Shown here: positions 16,850 to 26,204 of the stretch, one piece after another
Numbering within the stretch: the first letter of the stretch is position 1
How the letters are laid out: the number at the start of each line of letters is the position of its first letter
Assembly (NCBI RefSeq): GCF_900142605.1
Contig: NZ_FRBL01000008.1
Coordinates: forward strand, 124,001-188,000
From: Chitinophaga jiangningensis
Lineage (GTDB): Bacteria > Bacteroidota > Bacteroidia > Chitinophagales > Chitinophagaceae
DNA: 64,000 bases
Direction of reading: 5' to 3'
The notes under the pieces: model-generated
What the model was told of the DNA's origin: nothing
Databases searched by the model: none
What the model saw: only the letters and a program-made list of their open reading frames with translations
Program-made: the position numbers and the translations under genes

Positions 16850-17767
16850 ATGATAAATAGGGATAATTCACTGACGAGCAGGGTTGACATTAGCTGCAAG
16901 CGGGAGGGCTCGAAAACCCTGCTGGTGAACAGTTATTTTGACATTCCCTATAAAGTGGTGCACTACGGCTCCAAGCTCCTGCACGACCACCTGGAGGTAA
17001 TGCTGATGTGTTACTCACCGGGGGTGATGGACGGCGATACATTGGAAGTAACGGTGCACTCCCCTGCCCACACGGAAATGAAGCTGTTTACACAGTCGTT
17101 CAACAAAGTGCACCCGATGAAAAAAGGTGCCTCCCAGTTGATGCATGTAAAAGTAGATGAGCACGCCCTGTTGCAATACCTGCCGATGCCCACCATCCCT
17201 TTCAAAAACGCCATATTTCATATGGAGAACCTGATTGACGTGGCGCCTGCAGGACATCTGATATGGGGAGATATTATTGGTGGTGGCCGTATTCATTCCG
17301 GGGAGCGGTTTGAGTTTACGCGCTTGCATAGCCAAACAAAAGTATACTGCGGAGGCAAACTGATTTTCTTTGATAACCAGTTGATGGAGCCAGGGAAGCA
17401 GCCAATGGAGCGTATGTTGTTCATGGAAGGGCATACGCACCAGGGGACCTTATTGATTGTGTCTGATTACGCCAAAGCATTTAAAGAAGAACTGGACGAA
17501 GTGCTCACCGAGCAGTTTGTAGACATGAGCTACGGGTTTACCCTGTGTGGTAAAAATGCACTGCTGATACGTGCGCTGGGCGAAAGCGGGGAAGCGATGC
17601 ATGAGTGGCTGTCCAACATCGGGGATATGTGCTGGAGCTTTATCCGGCACCATACAGAAGCGGTGGAGCCAGTGCCTGTAGCTGTACCAAAGAAAGCAGT
17701 GGTAAAAAAGAAAACAACACCGGCTACCAAAAAGCGGACAGCGAAGAAGGTAGTCGCAGAAAAATAA
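16850..17767 (+). CDS. ureD: Urease accessory protein UreD (UreH), with Lys-rich tail
   Basis: The 305-residue protein matches UreD/UreH, the scaffold that binds apo-urease and holds UreF/UreG. Landmarks are LLVNSYFDIPYK near the start, ICYSP-like LMCYSPGVMDGDTL, and WGDIIGGGRIHSGERFEF near residue 140. An unusual Lys/Ala/Pro tail, roughly residues 276-305 (KKAVVKKKTTPATKKR and onward), is not part of the core and resembles the basic tails of histone H1-like or RNA-binding proteins. It is 10 bases after ureG. The gene order puts ureD last among the urease genes. Confidence 0.95.
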   Translation: MINRDNSLTSRVDISCKREGSKTLLVNSYFDIPYKVVHYGSKLLHDHLEVMLMCYSPGVMDGDTLEVTVHSPAHTEMKLFTQSFNKVHPMKKGASQLMHVKVDEHALLQYLPMPTIPFKNAIFHMENLIDVAPAGHLIWGDIIGGGRIHSGERFEFTRLHSQTKVYCGGKLIFFDNQLMEPGKQPMERMLFMEGHTHQGTLLIVSDYAKAFKEELDEVLTEQFVDMSYGFTLCGKNALLIRALGESGEAMHEWLSNIGDMCWSFIRHHTEAVEPVPVAVPKKAVVKKKTTPATKKRTAKKVVAEK

Positions 17768-17774
17768 ACAGTTT

Positions 17775-18116
17775 ATGCATGAAGTGCCAATAGTCAGGGA
17801 TATTGTAAATACGCTGCAGGAGCAGCATCCGGATAAGTTCGACCGCATCACGAAGGTGCAGGTACAAGCCGGGCTGCTATGTAACGTACAACCCATCCTG
17901 ATTCAGAATGCATTTGAAGCGCTGATACGCGATGAGCCGCAATTGGCACACATAGACCTGGAAGTAGTGCTGTTACCGATCATAGCGTACTGCGAAAGCT
18001 GCGAACAGCAGTTTGAAGTGATCCGCCACAAGTTTGTATGTGGCTGTGGTACGCCTTCCAGGAAAATTGTGCAGGGCGAAGAACTCCGCATCAGCAAAGT
18101 TGAATTTCTCACTTAA
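17775..18116 (+). CDS. hypA: HypA nickel metallochaperone
   Basis: The 113-residue protein starts MHEVPIVRDIV; the MHE at residues 1-3 is the nickel site of HypA. The zinc domain has a CESC pair (Cys73, Cys76) and FVCGCG (Cys89, Cys91). The second pair is spaced C-x-C instead of the usual C-x-x-C, an oddity. HypA normally delivers nickel to [NiFe] hydrogenase but is also needed for urease in Helicobacter pylori. No hydrogenase gene is in view, and hypA is 7 bases after ureD, so a urease role is the simpler reading. Confidence 0.9.
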   Translation: MHEVPIVRDIVNTLQEQHPDKFDRITKVQVQAGLLCNVQPILIQNAFEALIRDEPQLAHIDLEVVLLPIIAYCESCEQQFEVIRHKFVCGCGTPSRKIVQGEELRISKVEFLT

Positions 18117-18127
18117 AAATCACGATC

Positions 18128-18835
18128 ATGATTGATACAAAACCTAAAAGTAACAGAATGCCTGCCGGTTCCGTGCAGTGTGATAACACCACTCTGAACC
18201 TCTTAAAGGCCAACGATTTTGTTGCCAAAGCGATTAAAGATAAAGTGCCGGATGTTTTAATCATCAATATTTGTTCTTCACCGGGAAGCGGCAAAACCAC
18301 GCTGCTGCAGGAAACCGGGAGGCGACTGCGGGATAAGCTGAGTATAGCCGTACTCGTTGGGGACCCTGAAACAGAAAGAGATGCCGTACGACTGCGCGAT
18401 GTGGGCATTAACGCATTGCAGATCGTAACCGGCGGCATGTGCCATATTGAAGCGCAGATGATTTACCAGGCGCTGGATCATATCGACCTTACGCATGTGG
18501 ACCTGCTGATTATAGAGAACGTAGGAAATCTCGTATGTCCGTCCGCGTTTGACCTGGGCGAAGATTACCGCGTAACCCTGCTTGCTTCCACAGAAGGCGA
18601 TGATAAGCCGAAGAAATATCCACGCATGTTCCTGACCAGTGAGCTGATGCTGGTATCCAAGGCGGACCTGCTGCCTTACGTACCTTTTTCAGTAGAAGCG
18701 GCGGTGAAAGACGCGCGTGAGGTAAACCCCGATTTATCTGCCATACAGGTGAGCACCCTGAGTGGCGAAGGTATTGATGAATGGTGCAACTGGCTGGAGG
18801 AAAAAGTAAAGGAGAAAAAGGCACGGAAACAATAA
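18128..18835 (+). CDS. hypB: HypB nickel-insertion GTPase
   Basis: The 235-residue protein is the HypB SIMIBI GTPase. It has P-loop SSPGSGKTT, the GDPETERDA segment, the metal-site residues Cys and His in GGMCHIEA, and Cys in NVGNLVCPSA. The later MLVSKADLLPY carries the guanine-specificity loop. It lacks the N-terminal CxxCGC high-affinity site and any His-rich stretch, so it probably only binds nickel at the G-domain site. It is co-directional with hypA (11 bases) and very likely works with it on urease nickel delivery. Confidence 0.95.
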   Translation: MIDTKPKSNRMPAGSVQCDNTTLNLLKANDFVAKAIKDKVPDVLIINICSSPGSGKTTLLQETGRRLRDKLSIAVLVGDPETERDAVRLRDVGINALQIVTGGMCHIEAQMIYQALDHIDLTHVDLLIIENVGNLVCPSAFDLGEDYRVTLLASTEGDDKPKKYPRMFLTSELMLVSKADLLPYVPFSVEAAVKDAREVNPDLSAIQVSTLSGEGIDEWCNWLEEKVKEKKARKQ

Positions 18836-18866
18836 GCTTTTGCTCCTAAAAATCTGAATCTGATAT

Positions 18867-20054
18867 ATGAAATTGAAACTCTTTCTGACTATAAACTTTA
18901 TTTGCTCCTCAGGTTACCTGTTTGCCCAAACAGCACCTGCCGGTGATACTACTTCGCTGTTAATAACAAACAAACCACCGCTGCTGCAAAATGTACACAT
19001 GAATGTTTTGTTACGCAGCTCGCTGGAAATTCCGGATGGGGACAAACCATCGTCTCTGCGACTCAATGAAGCCCGTCTTGAGTTTATGGGCACGATCGTC
19101 CCCGATCTGGATTTCAGAATCCGGTACCGGCTGAACCGCTCGCAGGCGCAGCGGGACCTCGACAACGCGCCGGGCTCACTGGATCACGCTTCGGTTAACT
19201 ATAAGTTTGGCAGCCAGAAGAAATGGTCCATCAACGTAGGTAAGCAGGCGGCATATGTAGGCAACTGGGAGTTTGAAACCAACCCTACGTATGAGTACCA
19301 GTACTCGGATTTTGTGAACTATCAGACTAACCTGTTTTTGATGGGGATGCGGTTAGGGTACCAGGCGAATAAAAACCATGGTTTCTTTTTACAGCTGCAC
19401 AATACCTACAACAACAGTTTTACCACTACGTATAACAATGCCGGTTATGCACCGGATGGATTAAAAAGTGCCAAACACCCGATGGGCGTGTATGCGAGCT
19501 GGTTAGGAAAACTGTTTGATCAGAAATTGCATACTTTCTGGAGTTACGACATTTCGCAGTATGCCTCCGGCAAAACCAATCATGCCGTAGCATTGGGTAA
19601 TAAACTCGTGCTGAAAAAGCTGAAAGGTTACCTGGACCTGCAATGGGCATCAATGCCGGTGGATTATGTAAACATTGCCTCCCCATCAGTAAACAAGTAT
19701 CAGCAGGGGCTGAATCCGGCGTATACGCCGGGCTTTGCGCGGGACATTAATTATAAAGGCGCGGTGCTGCGACTGGATTATGAGTTTGTGCCCGGCTGGT
19801 TTATTACTACCAAGGGGATTTATGAAACATCCAGTCAAACAAAGGGCAACAGCGCGATAGGAAAAAATTTCAGGCAGAACATTGGTGTGCTGGCAGGCTT
19901 TGAATACAAGCCTATTGCGAGTCAGAACATGAAGTTGTTTGGGTATTACTATAACAACCAGGTGAAGTACAGGAATGCGATAGCGGACGCTAATGAGCCA
20001 CAGCGTTCCAGTTTGTTTGCCATCGGTGTGCTGTACCTGGTGAATGCATTCTAA
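18867..20054 (+). CDS. Outer-membrane porin (phosphate-selective porin O/P-like)
   Basis: The 395-residue protein has a signal peptide (MKLKLFLTINFICSSGYLFAQ) and beta-barrel features: alternating aromatic strands, and a C-terminal strand LFAIGVLYLVNAF ending in Phe. The segment LRLNEARLEFMGTIVPDLDFRIRYRLNRSQ is typical of the porin O/P group. Its place between hypB and nikR suggests it lets nickel or urea cross the outer membrane, but that is an inference from position. It begins 31 bases after hypB. Confidence 0.75.
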   Translation: MKLKLFLTINFICSSGYLFAQTAPAGDTTSLLITNKPPLLQNVHMNVLLRSSLEIPDGDKPSSLRLNEARLEFMGTIVPDLDFRIRYRLNRSQAQRDLDNAPGSLDHASVNYKFGSQKKWSINVGKQAAYVGNWEFETNPTYEYQYSDFVNYQTNLFLMGMRLGYQANKNHGFFLQLHNTYNNSFTTTYNNAGYAPDGLKSAKHPMGVYASWLGKLFDQKLHTFWSYDISQYASGKTNHAVALGNKLVLKKLKGYLDLQWASMPVDYVNIASPSVNKYQQGLNPAYTPGFARDINYKGAVLRLDYEFVPGWFITTKGIYETSSQTKGNSAIGKNFRQNIGVLAGFEYKPIASQNMKLFGYYYNNQVKYRNAIADANEPQRSSLFAIGVLYLVNAF

Positions 20055-20065
20055 GTTATCAGTTT

Positions 20066-20467
20066 ATGAAAGTTGTAAGATTTGGTGTTTCCGTAGAAAA
20101 AAATGTATTGGAGCTGTTGGATAATTATATGGAGGACAACCAGTTTCCCAACCGGTCGCAGGCTATCCGGCACCTGATCCAGCGGATTGAGGTGGAAAAG
20201 CAGTGGCAGTCGGATGAGGTGGTGGGAGGTTCCATCACCTTACTGTTTGACCATCATAAGCGCGATCTGCTGGATAAGATCACGGACATTCAGCATGATT
20301 ACCATGATCTGATTCTGTGTTCCCAGCACATCCATCTGGACCACGACAACTGCATGGAAATTATTGCCGTGAAGGGCAAGGCTTCGCTGCTAAAGCAGCT
20401 GGCCAATGCTTTGACAGCGGTAAAGGGTATTATACATGGTGAATTATCAATGACGAAGATTAGTTAA
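20066..20467 (+). CDS. nikR: Nickel-responsive regulator NikR
   Basis: The 133-residue protein has an N-terminal ribbon-helix-helix DNA-binding domain (MKVVRFGVSVEKNVLELL, then FPNRSQAIRHLI) and a C-terminal ACT-type metal domain. All four nickel ligands of E. coli NikR (His76, His87, His89, Cys95) are present, as His77, His88, His90 and Cys96, in QHDYHD and QHIHLDHDNC. NikR binds nickel and represses uptake genes or, in H. pylori, activates urease. Its position as the last gene of the array suggests feedback over this locus. A terminator follows. Confidence 0.95.
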   Translation: MKVVRFGVSVEKNVLELLDNYMEDNQFPNRSQAIRHLIQRIEVEKQWQSDEVVGGSITLLFDHHKRDLLDKITDIQHDYHDLILCSQHIHLDHDNCMEIIAVKGKASLLKQLANALTAVKGIIHGELSMTKIS

Positions 20468-20497
20468 AGGTTCGATAGTAAGGAGAAGATGAAGCAC

Positions 20498-20539
20498 AGG
20501 GTGTCCCAGGGGTTACGGGGCACCCTATTTTTGTTTTTT
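20498..20539 (+). terminator. Intrinsic terminator after nikR
   Basis: A 10-bp stem (AGGGTGTCCC with GGGGCACCCT, one G-U pair) and a nine-base loop are followed by ATTTTTGTTTTTT. It marks the end of the urease-nickel transcript. Confidence 0.9.
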
Positions 20540-20717
20540 AGGGAGATGTAAGTGCTGCATTGTAAACTGGCTCAATAGCATTCCAATGGCTGAAGGGAGT
20601 GACACAACGGCGGCTGAACAGGGGACCGAAAGCTGGTCCACCCAATAACATTCAAAATAATAGCACTACCTGGATACCACTAAAACTTTGTAAATTGATG
20701 CCGAGCACCTGACTTAT

Positions 20718-21539
20718 ATGACAAATAATCTTCAAGTAAAAGACAAGAGTGAATCCGGCAAATCCATTAAGATTTCCCCTTTCAGAAAAGAGATCAGGAA
20801 AACGATTCCCCATAAGCATAATAGTTACTTCGAGATCATTTACCTGTCGCAGGGTAGCGGGCTTCACTTTATTGATTCCCGCAAATTTGAACTGGCGCCA
20901 CCGGTGATGTACCTGGTGAGGAAAGACCAGGTGCATTACTGGGAGCTCGACAGCGAGCCGGATGGGTTTGTGGTAATTATTAAAAAAGCGTTTATTGATG
21001 AGAGTGCGGACGTTGAGTTAAAGTCGCTGTTTATGCAACTGAGTAAGGAAAGTTGCATAAACATTAAAGACCACCACACCACTAATGCCCTGCTGGAATT
21101 ATTAACGGCCACGAATAAACGGACCGGTGAACATGCTACCCATATGACGCAGGGACTGTTAAAAGCGCTGCTGGCACATGTTTTGGAAGATGTCATTCCT
21201 TTCACCGGCAAAGTGCAGCTCACTGCTAACCTGTACCAGTCTTTCCTGGCCCTGCTGGGCACAGGGCAGACCGTTAAAAACAAGGTGCAGTATTATGCAG
21301 CGCTGCTGGGCACCTCCCCTCAAAACCTGAATGCCGCTTGCCGCAAGGCCGTGGATCAGTCGGCCGAGGAGGTACTGTCTGAATTTATTATGAGTGAAGC
21401 CAAACGATTGTTACTGTATACCGATAACACGATCGCTGAGATTTCTTTCCTACTGGATTTTAATGACCCTTCTCATTTTGTAAAGTACTTCAAACGAAAA
21501 AGCGAACAAACGCCACTCTCCTTCCGGAAGAATAGCTAA
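20718..21539 (+). CDS. AraC-family transcriptional regulator
   Basis: The 273-residue protein has an N-terminal cupin-type sensing domain (HNSYFEIIYLSQGSGLHFID) and a C-terminal AraC DNA-binding region: VQYYAALLGTSPQNLNAACRK, TIAEISFLLDFNDPSHFVKY and FKRKSEQTPLSFRK. It stands alone between the nikR terminator and the efflux operon, which begins 134 bases after it in the same direction. It probably controls that operon, although that is from position only. Confidence 0.88.
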   Translation: MTNNLQVKDKSESGKSIKISPFRKEIRKTIPHKHNSYFEIIYLSQGSGLHFIDSRKFELAPPVMYLVRKDQVHYWELDSEPDGFVVIIKKAFIDESADVELKSLFMQLSKESCINIKDHHTTNALLELLTATNKRTGEHATHMTQGLLKALLAHVLEDVIPFTGKVQLTANLYQSFLALLGTGQTVKNKVQYYAALLGTSPQNLNAACRKAVDQSAEEVLSEFIMSEAKRLLLYTDNTIAEISFLLDFNDPSHFVKYFKRKSEQTPLSFRKNS

Positions 21540-21673
21540 TGCTATATTAACCCCCTCATATTTTCAAATGTACCATAAAACGGCGGTGGTATTTACCATA
21601 TTTGCGCTGACAACAGTGAGCAGGCAGGATGTATAGCTAAGCCTGCACCAGTAAGGTTTTTAAACAAGCAAAT

Positions 21674-23047
21674 ATGTATCGCATGCCGTCAAGGCTACTC
21701 CTATGTATCGCCGCGCTGTTAATGAGCACGCAGCTGGCGCTTTCGCAATTACCTGCACACACTTCCCTGAAGGAGCTGCTGCAGTTGGCTACCACCAATT
21801 ACCCCCTGTTAAAATCCAGAGAATGGGAAGTGAAGGCTGCGCAAAAAGCAGTGGCCACCAGTAAACAAACGCTGATACCTTCGCTGGACGCGGCCTACCA
21901 GGTAAATTACGCTACGTACAATAATATCACGGGCATGGCTGCGCCGCAGTTTTTTGTTCCTATCAGTGGGCCGCCATCAGCTACCAATCAGTATGATGGG
22001 GTATTCGGCAGTGCCACCAGCCTGTTGCTCAACTGGCAGCCGCTGACTTTCGGGCAGCGCAACTCCCAGGTGGACCTGGCAAAGGCCGGAGAACAATATG
22101 CCAGAGCGGATGCCGGCAATGAAATTTTCCGGCACCAGGTGCGGGTGATCAACGCCTACCTCGATGTATTGGTAGCCGCCGAACTGGAAACTGTATACCA
22201 GGAAAACCTGGTCCGTACGGAGGCCAATTTATCCGTGGTGCGCACGCTGGTGGTGACTGGCATTAAACCCGGTGTAGATACCGCCTTACTGAAAGCTGAG
22301 ATGTCAAAAGCAAGAGTGGAATTGCTGAACAGCCGCAAATCCAGGGAGCAGGCGATGATTACGCTTGCCGCGTTAGTGGTAACGGAGCGTTTGCCGGCAG
22401 TAAATGACAGCAGTTATTTCACCAGGCTGCCTTCCGCCTTTGTGCCAGCGGATACGGCAGGAAATCCATTACTGGCCTTATATGATTCCAATATTGAACT
22501 GAGCAAAGCCCGCAAAAAAGTGCTGGGTAAAACTGCTATGCCTACATTGGGTATGTGGGGTACGGCCTATGCGCGCGGCTCTGGCATTGATTACGCCGGC
22601 CATGTGCAATCCACGGACGGACTTGCCTTTCAACGGTACAACTACGGCGTGGGCTTACAATTGAGCATTCCTATTTTGCAGTTTGCAAAAGTAAGATCGC
22701 AGGTGCAGCAGCAGGATTACCTGATCAGATCCAACGAGGAAAAGCTGCAGGAAATTAGCCTGCAGCTAAGGCAGCAATACGAGCTGGCTGACACCACGCT
22801 CAGTACGGCCTTGCTCATTTCAAAGGAAACCCCGTTGTATTATGAATCTGCCGATTTTTCCTATAAGGCTATGCAGTCGCGCTACCAATCCGGGCTGGCC
22901 AACTTTGCAGATTTGATGCAGGCACAATATGCGCTGGTAAAGGCATCGGCCGATAATAAAACAGCGTATATGGCAGTATGGAAAGCGCTGTTGTATAAAG
23001 CCGCCGTAACCGGGGATCTCAATTTATTCTTAAATCAGGTTAATTAG
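21674..23047 (+). CDS. TolC-family outer-membrane efflux protein
   Basis: The 457-residue protein has a signal peptide and the two-repeat, coiled-coil layout of TolC/OprM-type channels, for example the N-terminal repeat TSLKELLQLATTNYPLLKSREWEV and the C-terminal FSYKAMQSRYQSGLANFADLMQAQ. Together with the RND pump and adaptor that follow it makes a three-part exporter. The order here is channel, pump, adaptor, and the gene ends 7 bases before the pump gene. The substrate is not evident. Confidence 0.9.
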   Translation: MYRMPSRLLLCIAALLMSTQLALSQLPAHTSLKELLQLATTNYPLLKSREWEVKAAQKAVATSKQTLIPSLDAAYQVNYATYNNITGMAAPQFFVPISGPPSATNQYDGVFGSATSLLLNWQPLTFGQRNSQVDLAKAGEQYARADAGNEIFRHQVRVINAYLDVLVAAELETVYQENLVRTEANLSVVRTLVVTGIKPGVDTALLKAEMSKARVELLNSRKSREQAMITLAALVVTERLPAVNDSSYFTRLPSAFVPADTAGNPLLALYDSNIELSKARKKVLGKTAMPTLGMWGTAYARGSGIDYAGHVQSTDGLAFQRYNYGVGLQLSIPILQFAKVRSQVQQQDYLIRSNEEKLQEISLQLRQQYELADTTLSTALLISKETPLYYESADFSYKAMQSRYQSGLANFADLMQAQYALVKASADNKTAYMAVWKALLYKAAVTGDLNLFLNQVN

Positions 23048-23054
23048 CAAGGTT

Positions 23055-26000
23055 ATGATCCGATTAATATCAATGGCGCTACGTAAGCCATTGACCATAG
23101 TGGTAGCTTTTATCGGCATTATCTTTTTTTCATGGCTCAGCATACGGAACATGAAGATCGATATCTTCCCTAAAATGGGCCTGCCTACTATTTATGTAGC
23201 ACAGCCCTATGGGGGGCTTTCACCGGAACAGATGGAGGGGTTTATCACCTCCTACTATGAATATCATTTCCTGTATGTGACCGGGGTAAAGTTCGTGGAA
23301 TCTAAATCCATCCAGGGGGCTGCCATAATCAAGATACAGTTCAATGAAGGCACGGATATGAGTCAGGCCATGGGTGAAGTGGTAGGATATGTAAACCGCT
23401 CGCGCGCCTTTATGCCGCCGGGAACGGTGCCGCCTTTCGTGACCCGATTTGATGCCGGCAGTGTGCCCGTGGGGCAGCTGGTGTTTACTTCCGAAACCCG
23501 CTCCCTGGGCGAGATACAGGACCTGGCCTTATTCAAGGTACGACCAATGTTTTCTACCCTGCCGGGCGTGTCCGCTCCTCCCCCTTTTGGTGGCAACCAG
23601 AAAACGGTGATCATTAAAGTAGATCCGGAGAAGATCCGGAATTACCACCTCTCACCAGATGCGGTGGTACAGGCATTGGCAAAATCCAACAGCATCACTC
23701 CTGCGGGAAATATCCGGGAAGGGGATCAAACGCTGATCACCTCACAGAATGCCGTAGTAGAGCAGGTAAAGGAATTGGAAAACGTGCCGCTGCAGTTAGG
23801 TGCTGGTCCGGCGGTGTATATCCGTGATATCGGCAATGTGGAGCTGGGGGCCGATGTCACTACCAGTTATGCACTCATTAACGGCAAGCGTTCCGTATAT
23901 ATTCCCGTAACAAAACGTGCGGATGCTGCCACCTGGGACGTGGTGCAGCGGGTGAAGGCAGCATTGCCGGACATGCAGGCAGCAGTGCCGGACGATATCA
24001 AAGTTTCCTATACGTTTGACCAGTCGGGTTATGTAATCAATTCATTGAAAAGTCTGACGACAGAAGGTATCCTCGGTGCGTTGCTGACAGGCCTGATGGT
24101 GTTGCTGTTTTTGCAGGACCTGCGCGGGGCACTCATCGTGGTGATTACCATTCCGCTGGCTTTATTATCCGCCATTATCTGTTTGAAATTATTCGGGCAG
24201 ACGTTAAACGTCATGACGCTCGGCGGCCTCGCACTGGCCATAGGCATCCTGGTGGATGAATCTACGGTTACGATTGAAAATATACATCATCACCAGGAGT
24301 TGGGGAAACCGAAGGCCAGGGCCATATGGGATGCCTGTCGCGAGATAGCGCTGCCTAAATTACTCATCCTGTTATGTGTGCTGGCGGTATTTGTACCGGC
24401 ACTTTTTATGACCGGTATACCCGGTGCAATGTTCCTGCCTTTGTCGCTGGCGGTAGGCTTTGCGATGATTGCTTCGTTTATACTGTCTCAAACGCTGGTG
24501 CCGGTATTCTCTTTCTGGTTACTGAAAGATAAGGCTGTACATAGTTCCCCCAGATTTAACCAGTGGCGTGTGCGCTATGAAGCATGGTTGAAGGGCTTTG
24601 TAAAAAATGCTACCTGGGCGAGTCTCTTGTATTTACTGTTAACCGTTGCCGGTACGGTGGCCGGGTTTTATTTATTGGGGACAGATATATTTCCTAAAAC
24701 AGATACCGGCCAGGCGCAGGTAAGACTGCGGCTACCTGCGGGCACACGCGTGGAGAGGACGGAAGCGGCCACGCAGCGACTATTGCACCTGGCGGATAGT
24801 ATTGCCGGCAACCAGGTAGAAATTAGTTCTGCCTTTGTGGGCGTGCAGCCTTCCAGTTACCCGGTGAACCTGATCCACCTGTGGACGAGTGGCCCGCATG
24901 AATCTGTCACTAAAATAAAGTTGACACATGGTGCTGACATAGCTATTGAGGATTTCAAGGAGTCGCTGCGGGCGGCGGTCAAAAAGGAGATGCCGGCGGC
25001 CACCTTATCCTTTGAGCCGGGTGATATAGTAGAGCAGGTGATAAACATGGGCACCGCTAACCCGATTGAAATTGCGGTGATGGGGAAAAATCTTTCCCAA
25101 AGCAGCAAGGTGGCTTCGGCGTTACATCAAAAGCTGCAGGCTATTTCATACCTCCGTGATGTACAGATTGCCACCCCGTTAGCCTATCCGGGGGTGAAGT
25201 TAAATATTGACCGTGTAAAGGCGGGGCAGCTGGGGCTGACGGTGGATCAGGTGAGTAAGTCGCTGGTGGCGGCAACTTCTTCCAGTCGCTTTACGCAGCC
25301 TAACTACTGGCTCGACAAAAACACCGGCACGGCCTACCAGGTACAGGTGGAGTATCCGCAGTACCGCATGAACAGCGCCGATGCCCTGGGATTGGTGCCG
25401 GTGACGGCAGGCAGCGGTAACCCGGTGTACCTGCGGGATGTAACCACGATGCAGCCGACTGTGTCGCCTGGTGAATATGATCGAATCAACCAGCAGCGGT
25501 TCATTACCATTACGGCTAATATTCATGATAAGGATGCAGGCACGGCGGTGAAGGCGGTAAAGCAGGCGATTGCTTCCTTAGGGGAACTGCCACAGGGTGT
25601 TAAAATTATGTTGCGCGGTCAGGCGGACCTGCTCACGCAAACCATGAGTGAGCTGGCAACCGGGCTGTTGATTGCGATTGTGGTGATCTTTTTACTACTG
25701 ACGGTAAACTTCCAGTCTTTCCGTTTATCCCTGGCCGTTATAGCGGTGGTGCCGGCAGTTATTGCCGGGGCGTTGTTGCTGTTGCTGCTAACCGGGCAAT
25801 CGTTGAATATACAGTCGTACATGGGTACCATCATGGCGGTGGGTGTGGCGGTGGCCAATGCTATTTTGCTGGTCACTAACGGAGAGCAGTACCGGCAACA
25901 AGCCATTGACGGCTTTGCTGCTGCCGGTGCCGGTAATCGTTTAAGGCCGATATTAATGACCAGTATGGCAATGATTGCGGGGATGATCCCTATGGCCATC

Positions 26001-26195
26001 GGCCTGGGTGAGGGTGGTGATCAAATGGCTCCTTTAGGCATTGCGGTGATAGGCGGGCTGCTGCTTTCTACGATCAGCACCCTGCTGTTTTTACCCCCTA
26101 TATACAACAGTTTGGCCGGTAAAAAGGCCTACCATGCTCCTTCGCTGCATCCTGACGACCAGGACAGTCCTTATTATGAATCAACAAATAATTAA
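23055..26195 (+). CDS. RND efflux transporter permease
   Basis: The 1046-residue protein has the 12-helix RND plan with two large periplasmic loops. It starts MIRLISMALRKPLTIVVAF, and TM4 carries GILVDESTVTIENIHHH, in which the Asp is the usual proton relay position. Length and motifs put it near the HAE1/hydrophobe group, and also resemble heavy-metal RND pumps only loosely. The inner membrane pump needs the TolC protein at 21674 and the adaptor at 26205. Substrates may be drugs, detergents or lipids. Confidence 0.92.
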   Translation: MIRLISMALRKPLTIVVAFIGIIFFSWLSIRNMKIDIFPKMGLPTIYVAQPYGGLSPEQMEGFITSYYEYHFLYVTGVKFVESKSIQGAAIIKIQFNEGTDMSQAMGEVVGYVNRSRAFMPPGTVPPFVTRFDAGSVPVGQLVFTSETRSLGEIQDLALFKVRPMFSTLPGVSAPPPFGGNQKTVIIKVDPEKIRNYHLSPDAVVQALAKSNSITPAGNIREGDQTLITSQNAVVEQVKELENVPLQLGAGPAVYIRDIGNVELGADVTTSYALINGKRSVYIPVTKRADAATWDVVQRVKAALPDMQAAVPDDIKVSYTFDQSGYVINSLKSLTTEGILGALLTGLMVLLFLQDLRGALIVVITIPLALLSAIICLKLFGQTLNVMTLGGLALAIGILVDESTVTIENIHHHQELGKPKARAIWDACREIALPKLLILLCVLAVFVPALFMTGIPGAMFLPLSLAVGFAMIASFILSQTLVPVFSFWLLKDKAVHSSPRFNQWRVRYEAWLKGFVKNATWASLLYLLLTVAGTVAGFYLLGTDIFPKTDTGQAQVRLRLPAGTRVERTEAATQRLLHLADSIAGNQVEISSAFVGVQPSSYPVNLIHLWTSGPHESVTKIKLTHGADIAIEDFKESLRAAVKKEMPAATLSFEPGDIVEQVINMGTANPIEIAVMGKNLSQSSKVASALHQKLQAISYLRDVQIATPLAYPGVKLNIDRVKAGQLGLTVDQVSKSLVAATSSSRFTQPNYWLDKNTGTAYQVQVEYPQYRMNSADALGLVPVTAGSGNPVYLRDVTTMQPTVSPGEYDRINQQRFITITANIHDKDAGTAVKAVKQAIASLGELPQGVKIMLRGQADLLTQTMSELATGLLIAIVVIFLLLTVNFQSFRLSLAVIAVVPAVIAGALLLLLLTGQSLNIQSYMGTIMAVGVAVANAILLVTNGEQYRQQAIDGFAAAGAGNRLRPILMTSMAMIAGMIPMAIGLGEGGDQMAPLGIAVIGGLLLSTISTLLFLPPIYNSLAGKKAYHAPSLHPDDQDSPYYESTNN

Positions 26196-26204
26196 TTTTC
26201 CATC

